Position numbers and translations under genes: made by a program
Source: an uncultured Clostridium sp.
GTDB taxonomy: Bacteria > Bacillota > Clostridia > Lachnospirales > Lachnospiraceae
Length of the DNA: 30,790 nt
Assembly: GCA_900555045.1 (NCBI GenBank)
Contig: USJW01000052.1
Span: forward strand, 1-30,790
Direction: 5' to 3'
Shown here: piece after piece, positions 14,327 through 21,350 of the stretch
Layout of the letters: each line of letters begins with the position of its first letter
How positions within the stretch are numbered: position 1 is the stretch's first letter
The notes under the pieces: model-generated
What the model was told of the DNA's origin: nothing
The model's input: only the letters and a program-made list of their open reading frames with translations
Databases searched by the model: none

Positions 14327-14569
14327 ATGGCGACAATATTAGAACAGCTGGAGAGTGAAGAGATTGCTGCGTACAAGGAGGAGCTGCACAAGTACCTGAA
14401 TGAGATCCCGGACAAGTTCTTTTACGAGTACTTCAACATCCGCCCCATGACGGACGAGATTTACGACGGCATCAGCCGGGATTTAATGATCCGCGGCTAC
14501 TACACGCTGCTGGCCCGTTTCTCCGAGCACCACAAGGACTTGAAGCGTTATATGCATGAATACAAGTAA
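14327..14569 (+). CDS. Small protein of unknown function (80 aa)
   Basis: I do not recognise a family. The 80-residue product is charged and helical in look: it opens MATILEQLESEEIAAYKEELHKYL, has an aromatic middle (FFYEYFNI) and ends RFSEHHKDLKRYMHEYK. There is no signal peptide, membrane segment or cysteine. ATG 14327 follows AAAGGAAGAAGAC and a good promoter (14247-14275). It diverges from a small XRE gene with which it shares repeat operators, so it may be the regulator's main target. A toxin role is possible but nothing in the sequence shows one. Confidence 0.7.
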   Translation: MATILEQLESEEIAAYKEELHKYLNEIPDKFFYEYFNIRPMTDEIYDGISRDLMIRGYYTLLARFSEHHKDLKRYMHEYK

Positions 14570-14574
14570 AAGTG

Positions 14575-14603
14575 TGGAAAAATCCTCCGTCATATGTTAA
14601 ACT
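14575..14603 (+). promoter_or_regulatory. Probable promoter of the mscL-nrdG-dut-hflX operon
   Basis: TGGAAA (14575-14580), 17-bp spacer, TAAACT (14598-14603) preceded by TGT (extended -10), ending 47 nt before mscL. Confidence 0.45.
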
Positions 14604-14650
14604 AGGAAAAGTGGCCCTTGGCCCCTACAAATGAATACGGAGGGAATACA

Positions 14651-15127
14651 ATGAAGAAGTTTCTGGATGAATTCAAGGCATTTGCACTGAAAGGGAACAT
14701 GATTGATCTGGCAGTCGGCATGATTATCGGCAGCGCGTTCACATCCATTGTAAGTTCGCTGGTCAACGATATTTTTATGCCCATTCTAAGCCTGGTGACC
14801 GGAAAGGTGGATTTCACCAACATGTTCATCGCGCTGGACGGAAATAAGTATGCGACGCTGGCCGCTGCGAAGGAGACGGAGGTTGCCACCATCAATTACG
14901 GCGCCTTTATCACGCAGACGATCAACTTCTTACTCATGGCCCTGGTGGTGTTCATCGTGGTGAAGCAGATCAACAAGCTGCGCGGACTGGGCAAGAAACC
15001 GGAGGCACCGGCTGCGCCCACGGAGAAGGAATGCCCGTTCTGCCGGACCATGATCCCCATCGGAGCGGTGCGCTGCCCTCATTGTACTTCCCAGCTTGAA
15101 ATTTCAGAGGAGAAAGCGGGAGAGTAA
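14651..15127 (+). CDS. mscL: Large-conductance mechanosensitive channel with C-terminal zinc ribbon
   Basis: A 158-aa membrane channel that opens under membrane tension to release solutes. TM1 covers residues about 14-40 (NMIDLAVGMIIGSAFTSIVSSLVNDIFMP, the pore signature) and TM2 about 82-103 (FITQTINFLLMALVVFIVVKQIN). MscL normally ends with a short cytoplasmic helix bundle; here a Pro/Ala linker leads to CPFC...CPHC (residues about 130-148), a zinc ribbon. The frame is open from 14618, but ATG 14651 follows GGAGGGAATACA and matches the family start MKKFLDEFKAFALKGN. nrdG starts 3 nt after its stop, so the two are translationally linked. Confidence 0.95.
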   Translation: MKKFLDEFKAFALKGNMIDLAVGMIIGSAFTSIVSSLVNDIFMPILSLVTGKVDFTNMFIALDGNKYATLAAAKETEVATINYGAFITQTINFLLMALVVFIVVKQINKLRGLGKKPEAPAAPTEKECPFCRTMIPIGAVRCPHCTSQLEISEEKAGE

Positions 15128-15130
15128 ACG

Positions 15131-15625
15131 ATGCGTTATCACAATATCACAAAGGACGACATGCTCAACGGCGAGGGACTGCGGGTGGTGCTCTGGGTTG
15201 CGGGCTGTACCCACGGCTGCCCGGAGTGCCACAACCCGGTGACCTGGGATATAAAAGGGGGAATCCCCTTCGACCAGGCGGCAAAGGACGAGCTGTTTGA
15301 GGAGCTTAAGAAGGACTACATATCCGGTGTCACCTTGAGCGGCGGAGATCCGCTGCACCCGGAAAACCGGGAGGACATCGCCCTTCTGATCGACGAGATC
15401 CGGTCTGAGTATCCGGAAAAGACCATCTGGCTCTACACAGGCTTTGACTGGGAGGAGATCTGTGATCTGCCCTGCATCGCCAAGGTGGACGTGGTGGTGG
15501 ACGGCGAGTTTCAGATCGCTTTAAAGGACAACAGCCTGCACTGGAAGGGCAGTGCAAACCAGCGGGTTATCGACGTGAAGAGCTCCCTTGTAAAGGGCGA
15601 AGCGGTGCTTTACACCAGGAGCTGA
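15131..15625 (+). CDS. nrdG: Anaerobic ribonucleotide reductase activating protein
   Basis: A 164-aa radical SAM enzyme that generates the glycyl radical on NrdD. The iron-sulphur cluster motif is CTHGCPECHNP (C26, C30, C33; the CX3CX2C form), preceded by the NrdG-type start MRYHNITKDDMLNGEGLRVVLWVAGC. LSGGDPL is the SAM-binding GGE-like motif. Length is normal. ATG 15131 follows GGGAGAGTAAACG. It is separated from nrdD by mgtE and the XRE genes; in many genomes the two are adjacent. The following dut keeps the dNTP theme in this operon. Confidence 0.96.
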   Translation: MRYHNITKDDMLNGEGLRVVLWVAGCTHGCPECHNPVTWDIKGGIPFDQAAKDELFEELKKDYISGVTLSGGDPLHPENREDIALLIDEIRSEYPEKTIWLYTGFDWEEICDLPCIAKVDVVVDGEFQIALKDNSLHWKGSANQRVIDVKSSLVKGEAVLYTRS

Positions 15626-15671
15626 GCGCGGGCGGAACTTGACATTTTACAGAAAAAGGTAAGGACAAGAC

Positions 15672-16187
15672 ATGCAGAGAATTGCGAGATTTCACAAAGT
15701 AAGTTTTGAACAGTTTGCGGGAGACTGGCGCGATACCTTCGGGGACTGCGCGGATGAGGAGCTGAAAGGAATTTATGACTCCATAAAGCTTCCGGCCCGC
15801 GCCACATCCGGGTCCGCCGGCTACGATTTTTACACCCCGGTGGCAGTGACGATCGCTCCGGGGCAGTCGGTGAAGATCCCCACCGGGGTCCGGGCCGAGA
15901 TGGAGGAGGGCTGGGTGCTCCAGATCTTCCCCCGCAGCAGCCTGGGATTTAAATACCGGCTTCAGTTGAACAATACGGTCGGAATTATTGACAGCGACTA
16001 TTTTTACTCGGACAACGAGGGACACATGTTCATCAAGATGACCAACGACTCGCGGGAGGAAAAGACGGTGGAGCTTGGCGCGGGCATGGCCTTCGCCCAG
16101 GGCATCTTCATCCCCTTTGGCATCACGGTGGACGACGACTGCAAGAGCTCCAGAAACGGGGGCTTCGGCAGCACGGATGCGAGGTAA
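15672..16187 (+). CDS. dut: dUTP diphosphatase
   Basis: A 171-aa trimeric-type dUTPase that converts dUTP to dUMP and diphosphate, keeping uracil out of DNA and feeding dTMP synthesis. The five conserved motifs are present: SGSAGYDFY (motif 1), PRSSLGF (2), NNTVGIIDSDY (3, with catalytic Asp in IIDSDY), AQGIFIPF (4), and RNGGFGSTD (5, the glycine-rich C-terminal arm). An N-terminal extension of about 40 residues precedes the core. ATG 15672 follows AAGGTAAGGACAAGAC. It lies 46 nt after nrdG and 3 nt before the TPR gene. Confidence 0.93.
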   Translation: MQRIARFHKVSFEQFAGDWRDTFGDCADEELKGIYDSIKLPARATSGSAGYDFYTPVAVTIAPGQSVKIPTGVRAEMEEGWVLQIFPRSSLGFKYRLQLNNTVGIIDSDYFYSDNEGHMFIKMTNDSREEKTVELGAGMAFAQGIFIPFGITVDDDCKSSRNGGFGSTDAR

Positions 16188-16190
16188 GAG

Positions 16191-17114
16191 ATGAGCAGAA
16201 ACAGTGGAAATATCCGCTACCGGGAGGGACGGCCCTACAACGCGGGCCGGGATCCCAGGTTGGACCGGGAGCGGCGCACCTCGCGCAAACGCCGCCGCAG
16301 GCAGCGCCTGGTAAAGGGACTCTTGGCCTGGGCGGTCTGCATTCTTCTGGTGGCTCTTGTGGCCTGGGGAACCGTGCGGGTCATCGGCCATCTGTCGAAC
16401 TCCAAGCAGCGGGAGCTGCGGGCTGCCGGCATCGAGAAGCTTGAGGCCGGTGATTTCACCGGGGCCGTGGACAGCTTCGATCAGGCGCTGGCCCTTTTGG
16501 ACAAGGACACCGGCGAGCTGGCGGTGGACCTCCTAAGCTACCGGGCGGAGGCGGAGTACCGGATGGAGGACTACGAGGCGGCACTCTACAGCTACAAGCT
16601 GCTTATGGAGCGCGATCCCAAGCACATGGAGTACTGGTACATGGGAAGCATGTGCGCTGCGGCCCTCGGGGACACCGCGCAGGCGGTGGAGCTCTACGAC
16701 AAGGTGCAGCGGACGGAGGAAGGCAAGGCGGACAAGGAGAGGGCAGAGGGCCGGTTGAAGGCGCTCCTGACGGTGGGCGCGGCCTGCGTGAAGGACAAGT
16801 CCTACGACCAGGCAATGAGCCTCTACGAGAACGCGCTGAGGGATGGACTGACGGATGCGAAGATCAATTTTCAGATGGGCTTATGCCAGATGGCTGAGTC
16901 GAATTACAAAGACGCTGCTGATTCGTTTGACAAGGCGAAGCTAGCCGCCGGCGAGGATCAGGAGCTGCTGCGGGAAGCCTCGTATAACCGGGCGGTGTGC
17001 AGCGAATACTTATATCAGTACGACGAGGCGCTTAAGCTGTTTTCAGAGTACAACAAGAGCTTTGGCCCGGATGAGCGGGCGGAGCATGAGATTGCATTTT
17101 TAAAGAGCCGCTGA
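16191..17114 (+). CDS. Single-pass membrane protein with TPR repeats
   Basis: A 307-aa protein. Residues 1-42 are very basic (DRERRTSRKRRRRQRLVKG), then a membrane helix at about 43-66 (LLAWAVCILLVALVAWGTVRVIG), so the N-terminus should face the cytoplasm. The remaining 240 residues hold several tetratricopeptide-like repeats: GDFTGAVDSFDQAL, EDYEAALYSYKLLMERDP, GDTAQAVELYDKV, KSYDQAMSLYENAL, SNYKDAADSFDKA and YQYDEALKLFSEY. Such proteins serve as scaffolds; no partner can be named. It starts 3 nt after dut and ends 49 nt before hflX, inside the operon. Confidence 0.88.
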   Translation: MSRNSGNIRYREGRPYNAGRDPRLDRERRTSRKRRRRQRLVKGLLAWAVCILLVALVAWGTVRVIGHLSNSKQRELRAAGIEKLEAGDFTGAVDSFDQALALLDKDTGELAVDLLSYRAEAEYRMEDYEAALYSYKLLMERDPKHMEYWYMGSMCAAALGDTAQAVELYDKVQRTEEGKADKERAEGRLKALLTVGAACVKDKSYDQAMSLYENALRDGLTDAKINFQMGLCQMAESNYKDAADSFDKAKLAAGEDQELLREASYNRAVCSEYLYQYDEALKLFSEYNKSFGPDERAEHEIAFLKSR

Positions 17115-17163
17115 GGGCGCTGTACGCGCCTTCGCGGCGCAAATCACAGAGACACGAGGTAGT

Positions 17164-18447
17164 ATGGCAGAATTATTTGATTTAAAAGAGATGGAGGAGC
17201 GGGTCATCCTGGTCGCGGTCAGCACCGGGGACGGGGATGACGCGGAGGCCTCCTTAAAGGAGCTGGCGGAGCTAGTGAAGACGGCCGGCGCCGTGACGGT
17301 GGACCGGATGATCCAGAACCGGGAGCAGGTGCACCCGGGCACGTACCTGGGAAAAGGGAAGATCGACGAGGTGAAGGAGCGCATCTGGGAGCTCGACGCA
17401 ACAGGAATCGTCTGCGACGACGAGCTGAGCCCGGCGCAGCTCAAGAACCTGGAGGCGGCCCTGGACACCAAGGTGATGGACCGGACCATGGTCATTCTGG
17501 ACATCTTCGCCTCCCGGGCCCACACCCGCGAGGGAAAAATCCAGGTGGAGCTGGCGCAGCTCAAATACCGGGCCGCGCGCCTGGTGGGCATGCGCGCCTC
17601 CCTGTCCCGTCTGGGCGGCGGAATCGGCACCAGAGGGCCGGGCGAGAAGAAGCTGGAGGTGGACCGTCGTTTGATCCACGAGCGCATCGGGCAGCTGAAG
17701 GCGGAGTTGGAGGACGTGAAGCGCCACCGGGAAGTCACCAGGCAGCAGCGTGAGCGGAATTTCGCCATGACGGCGGCCATTGTGGGTTACACCAACGCGG
17801 GGAAATCCACCCTGCTCAACCGGCTGACGGACGCGGACATTCTGGCGGAGGATAAGCTCTTCGCCACCCTGGACCCCACCACCCGCAGCTTTGTGCTTCC
17901 AAACGGCCAGCAGGTCCTGCTGACCGACACGGTGGGCTTTATCCGAAAGCTGCCCCACCACCTGATCGAGGCCTTTAAGAGCACCCTGGAGGAGGCCAAA
18001 TACAGCGACATCATCCTCCACGTGGTGGACTGCTCCAACCCGCAGATGGACATGCAGATGCATGTGGTGCGGGAGACCTTGAGGGAGCTTGAGATCGTGG
18101 ATAAGACCGTGGTGACGGTGTTTAACAAGATCGACCGCCTGCGGGAGCTTGAGGCTGCCGGGGAGGCCGGCCCCCTGGCCCAGATCCCCCGGGATTTCTC
18201 CGCCGACTACCAGGTGCGTATCTCCGCCAAAGCCGGTGAGGGCCTGGACGACTTAAGCCAAGTCCTGGAAGAAATCATCCGCAGCCGGAGAGTCTACCTG
18301 GAGAAAGTCTACCCCTACGCCCAAGCCGGAAAAATCCAGACAATCCGCAAATACGGACAGCTGTTAAAGGAAGAGTACCGGGAGGACGGCATCGCCGTGG
18401 AAGCGTACGTGCCCGCGGAGATGTTTGGGAATTTGGTGAGGGAGTAG
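17164..18447 (+). CDS. hflX: GTPase HflX
   Basis: A 427-aa ribosome-associated GTPase that splits stalled or heat-damaged ribosomes. The N-terminal domain includes PGTYLGKGKIDEVKE, a helical linker, and the HflX signature GGGIGTRGPGE (residues 151-161). The G domain has G1 GYTNAGKS (208-215), switch I with the conserved LFATLDPTTR, G3 DTVGFI, and G4 NKID, followed by a C-terminal domain after ISAKAGEGLDDL (G5). All catalytic motifs are intact. ATG 17164 follows GAGGTAGT. It closes the mscL-nrdG-dut operon; the terminator at 18505 follows. Confidence 0.97.
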   Translation: MAELFDLKEMEERVILVAVSTGDGDDAEASLKELAELVKTAGAVTVDRMIQNREQVHPGTYLGKGKIDEVKERIWELDATGIVCDDELSPAQLKNLEAALDTKVMDRTMVILDIFASRAHTREGKIQVELAQLKYRAARLVGMRASLSRLGGGIGTRGPGEKKLEVDRRLIHERIGQLKAELEDVKRHREVTRQQRERNFAMTAAIVGYTNAGKSTLLNRLTDADILAEDKLFATLDPTTRSFVLPNGQQVLLTDTVGFIRKLPHHLIEAFKSTLEEAKYSDIILHVVDCSNPQMDMQMHVVRETLRELEIVDKTVVTVFNKIDRLRELEAAGEAGPLAQIPRDFSADYQVRISAKAGEGLDDLSQVLEEIIRSRRVYLEKVYPYAQAGKIQTIRKYGQLLKEEYREDGIAVEAYVPAEMFGNLVRE

Positions 18448-18504
18448 CGGCAAAATGGTGAGTGACACCGAGACGAGTTCTTTTTGAACTTTGAGCAGCA
18501 CCAT

Positions 18505-18557
18505 AAACAGAAGCATTAAATCCGTTTTTTTGCTACAGATTTAATGCTTCTGTTTTT
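18505..18557. terminator. Strong terminator after hflX
   Basis: AAACAGAAGCATTAAATC (18505-18522) pairs perfectly over 18 bp with its complement at 18538-18555, followed by TT. The long A/T ends allow function in both directions. Confidence 0.92.
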
Positions 18558-18616
18558 CTATATCCGGATCCTGTCGCTGAAAATCCAACATTCACCTTTA
18601 TGCGACTGCGCAGTGG

Positions 18617-18669
18617 GTGAGAGCCGGGGGGGGCGGGGGAGGCAGTCACCTCCCTCCCCCGGCTCTCAC
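18617..18669. repeat. Very G-rich hairpin
   Basis: GTGAGAGCCGGGGG (18617-18630) pairs perfectly with CCCCCGGCTCTCAC (18656-18669). Between them, the G-tracts GGGCGGGGGAGG can pair in part with CCTCCC. No T-tract follows. The left arm region is almost all G over about 16 nt, so a quadruplex is possible. It lies between the hflX terminator and the gpmI-like gene. The rest of the 18448-18854 gap holds only these elements and the promoter below. Confidence 0.7.
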
Positions 18670-18790
18670 GAACGGATGCATCTCACACCTCAGAGCTAAA
18701 CACTCCACGTTTTTTATACGCCAAAACCCTATATTCTACGCCATTTCCAAACATATTCCATCCCGGAATACTCCCTACAACTTATCCGAA

Positions 18791-18820
18791 TTGGACTTGT
18801 GTACCCAAAGCGAATATGAT
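18791..18820 (+). promoter_or_regulatory. Possible promoter of the permuted phosphoglycerate mutase gene
   Basis: TTGGAC (18791-18796), 18-bp spacer, TATGAT (18815-18820). Start would be near 18827, just before GAGGAGG at 18841-18847. Confidence 0.4.
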
Positions 18821-18854
18821 TAAGAAAAACAAGCATATACGAGGAGGTATCACA

Positions 18855-20429
18855 ATGTCAGAACTGCAATACGGCGGCGCTCCCCTTGCGGAGGCGGTTA
18901 AAAACGCTTATGCCGATGGAATGGACGACTATCACCTGGAACCCATGGTTTTGACGGAGAACAAAAAGCCCGTGGGCAGAATCGCCGACGGGGACAGCGT
19001 GATTTTCTGCTGCCGCCGCGGCGAGCGGGAAATCGAGCTGACGGACATGTTTACGGATCCGGCGTTCGACAAGGTTCCCCGCCGCATGCTGAAGGATTTA
19101 TATTTTGCCATCATGACCCTGTACCACGAGAAATTTAAGGATCTGCCTATCGCCTTCGCGCCCTCCCATGTGGAGCGCCCGCTGGCCCAGGTGCTGTCCG
19201 AGGCGGGAAAGAGCCAGTTCCACTGTGCGGAGTCCGAGAAGTTTGCCCACGTGACCTTTTTCTTCAACGGCGGGGAGAACGCCCCTTTTGCGGGCGAGAC
19301 GGACAAGTGCATCCCGTCCCCCAAGGGCGTTCCCTTTGATCAGCTGCCCGAGCTGTCCCTGCCGGAGGTGGCAGAGAATGTGATCGGCGCGCTGGGCAAG
19401 TACGACTTCATTGTCACAAACTTCGCCAATGGCGACGTGGTGGGGCATACGCTGAACTCCGACGCCAAGCGGATCGCCTGCCGGGAGGTCAGCAGACATC
19501 TGAAACAGGTGGTGGAGGCCGCGCTTGAGGAGGACTATGTGGTGGCGGTCACGGCCGACCACGGCAACATTGAGAACCTTCGCACCCCCTCGGGCAAGCC
19601 CGACGGCGCGCACACCAAAAACCAGGTGGCCTTCGTCCTGATGGACCCCAGGGATGAATCGCCCATCGCACTTGAGGACGGCGCCCTCTCCGACGTGGCG
19701 CCCACGGTGCTGCATGTTTTGGGCATCGACAAGCCGCAGGAGATGACCGGCCGCAACCTGGCGCCGGGCCGCAGCTTCGGGGAGGGGCGCAAGATGCTTC
19801 TCGTCATCCTGGACGGCTGGGGTCTGGGGGATGAGACCGACAACGACGCCATCCACTCGGCGGATACCCCCTTCTGGGATGTGCTGCTTCGCGAGCGCTC
19901 CTGGTCGAAGCTTCACGCCTCCGGCGAGTATGTGGGTCTGGGCGCAGGAAAGCCCGGCAACTCCGAGGCCGGGCATATCAATCTGGGCGCGGGGCGCCTG
20001 GTCCTGCAGGACGATATCCGCCTGGACGCGGCGGTGAAGGACGGCAGTTTCCAGAAGAATCCCGTGTTCCTGGAGGCGATCGACCGCTGCCGCAGATCGG
20101 GGAAGGCGCTGCACCTCCTGTCCTACCTGACGCACAAGTCCTCCCACGGCTCCATCGACTACCCCTTAGCCATCTGCGAGATGGCGAAGGACCTGCCGGA
20201 GGTGTACCTGCACATCATCTTTGACGGGCGCTCCACCGAGCCGGGATCCGCCCCGGACATGCTTCTGGAGCTGGATCGCCGTCTGGGGGAGATCGGCGGG
20301 AATTTCTGTGTTGTGGACGGTGTGGGCCGCGGCCTTGTGCTGGACCGCGACCAGAACTGGGGAAATGTGAGCCGCGCCTACAACGCCCTCACGGACGGCA
20401 TGGACGCCCTTCAGTACGGGGAGACCTGA
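18855..20429 (+). CDS. Circularly permuted cofactor-independent phosphoglycerate mutase
   Basis: A 524-aa member of the iPGM/alkaline phosphatase superfamily (interconverts 3- and 2-phosphoglycerate) with its halves in swapped order. Residues 1-300 match the C-terminal part of GpmI: AVKNAYADGMDDY, GDSVIF, SEKFAHVTFFFNGG, GDVVGHT (D194, H198), TADHGN (D235, H236), AHT (H253), EMTGRNL. After a short joint (PGRSFGEGRK) comes the normal N-terminus: LLVILDGWG (D320), then GNSEAGHINLGAGR with the catalytic Ser S370, DGRSTEP, and LDRDQNW. The seven metal and nucleophile residues are all present. Two substrate-site changes are visible: GRDTPP of the family reads GRSTEP, and FRADRAR reads CRRGERE. ATG 18855 follows GAGGAGG. 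The 3' end overlaps the convergent LysR gene by 19 nt. Activity as a glycolytic mutase is likely but not certain. Confidence 0.9.
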   Translation: MSELQYGGAPLAEAVKNAYADGMDDYHLEPMVLTENKKPVGRIADGDSVIFCCRRGEREIELTDMFTDPAFDKVPRRMLKDLYFAIMTLYHEKFKDLPIAFAPSHVERPLAQVLSEAGKSQFHCAESEKFAHVTFFFNGGENAPFAGETDKCIPSPKGVPFDQLPELSLPEVAENVIGALGKYDFIVTNFANGDVVGHTLNSDAKRIACREVSRHLKQVVEAALEEDYVVAVTADHGNIENLRTPSGKPDGAHTKNQVAFVLMDPRDESPIALEDGALSDVAPTVLHVLGIDKPQEMTGRNLAPGRSFGEGRKMLLVILDGWGLGDETDNDAIHSADTPFWDVLLRERSWSKLHASGEYVGLGAGKPGNSEAGHINLGAGRLVLQDDIRLDAAVKDGSFQKNPVFLEAIDRCRRSGKALHLLSYLTHKSSHGSIDYPLAICEMAKDLPEVYLHIIFDGRSTEPGSAPDMLLELDRRLGEIGGNFCVVDGVGRGLVLDRDQNWGNVSRAYNALTDGMDALQYGET

Positions 20430-21307
20430 TTGGAGAACAGATCCAGGAATTTCCGCTCCCACCAGGTCAGGGGCGTGTTCTTCCGGTAGACGCAGTCCAC
20501 CGGGCGCTCGAGGGATACGCCGTCGATTTTGCACTGCGCCAGCTCCCCGGCGGCCAGCTCCCGGCGGATGGTGGAGAGAGGCAGGATGGACACGCCCATG
20601 CCGCGCAGTATCCCCTGCTTGATGGCCTCGATGTTGCCGAAATCCAGGAGCTTCACCGCCTCCACCCCGTGGCTCTTCATCAGGCTGCCGATGAACTGCC
20701 TGGTGGCGGAGTCGCACTCCGGCACCAGAAGCGGCAGCTGGCAGACGTCCGCGAGGGCGGCCGACTTTCCGGCCAGGGGATGTCCAGCCGGCACCGCCAG
20801 GGTCATCTCCTCGCGAAAGAGCGGCACGGCCAGATAGCCCGCGGGCAGTTTCTTGTCCAAAGACCGCGGCAGGATTGCCAGGGAGACCTTTCCGGCAGTC
20901 AGCAGGGAGACGATCTTGGAGCGAAAGCCCACCGTGAAGCGCACGTCCATTTCCGGCAGCTCTGCGTGGGCCGCCTGCAGCACCGCGGGGAGCTGGTACA
21001 CGCCGACGCTGTTGGTGGTGCCCAGATAGAGAACTTTTTTGCCGTTCTGCCCTGCGGCGAGGAGCTCCTCCTGAAGGCGGGTGTAGCCGTCAAGGCACAG
21101 GACGGCGTAGTCGTACACCTTCTGCCCGCTGGCGTTTAACGCGAGTCGGCTGCCCTTCCGGTCGAACAGACGGCAGTCCAGCTCCCGCTCCAGGGTGGCG
21201 ATCTGCTTGGAGAGGGCGGACTGGGTGCAGAACAGCTTTTCCGCGGCACGGGTCTGTGTTCCCTCGTCCGCCAGCGTCTTGAGGGCCAGCAATTTGTCGA
21301 TATCCAT
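20411..21307 (-). CDS. LysR-family transcriptional regulator
   Basis: A 298-aa regulator. The winged helix-turn-helix is at residues 1-60: LLALKTLADEGTQTRAAEKLFCTQSALSKQIATLERELDCRLFDR, the standard LysR pattern. The effector-binding domain (about 90-298) follows, with LYLGTTNSVGVYQLPAVL and a second strand set at MTLAVPAGHPLAG. ATG 21307 follows AAAGGAGCATGATCC. It diverges from the MBL/beta-CASP gene (43-nt gap), the usual place for a LysR target, and converges with the permuted phosphoglycerate mutase gene, overlapping it by 19 nt. The effector is unknown. Confidence 0.93.
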   Translation of the reverse strand: MDIDKLLALKTLADEGTQTRAAEKLFCTQSALSKQIATLERELDCRLFDRKGSRLALNASGQKVYDYAVLCLDGYTRLQEELLAAGQNGKKVLYLGTTNSVGVYQLPAVLQAAHAELPEMDVRFTVGFRSKIVSLLTAGKVSLAILPRSLDKKLPAGYLAVPLFREEMTLAVPAGHPLAGKSAALADVCQLPLLVPECDSATRQFIGSLMKSHGVEAVKLLDFGNIEAIKQGILRGMGVSILPLSTIRRELAAGELAQCKIDGVSLERPVDCVYRKNTPLTWWERKFLDLFSNQVSPY

Positions 21308-21350
21308 GGATCATGCTCCTTTCAAAACCTTAAATCGGAGGATTTTAAGT

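Noticed and set aside
14197..14415. N-terminal extension of the 86-aa XRE protein
   Set aside because: It would cover the divergent promoter and the start of the opposing gene, and it reads as AT-rich noise; ATG 14196 has a ribosome binding site.
19098..20147. 349-codon open frame antisense to the phosphoglycerate mutase gene
   Set aside because: Shadow of a GC-rich gene; no recognisable domain, and the plus-strand frame holds every catalytic motif.
18855..20429. Phosphoglycerate mutase as a broken or chimeric pseudogene
   Set aside because: Each lobe is present once, complete, in one frame, with a strong ribosome binding site and all metal ligands; there is no stop or frameshift at the joint.
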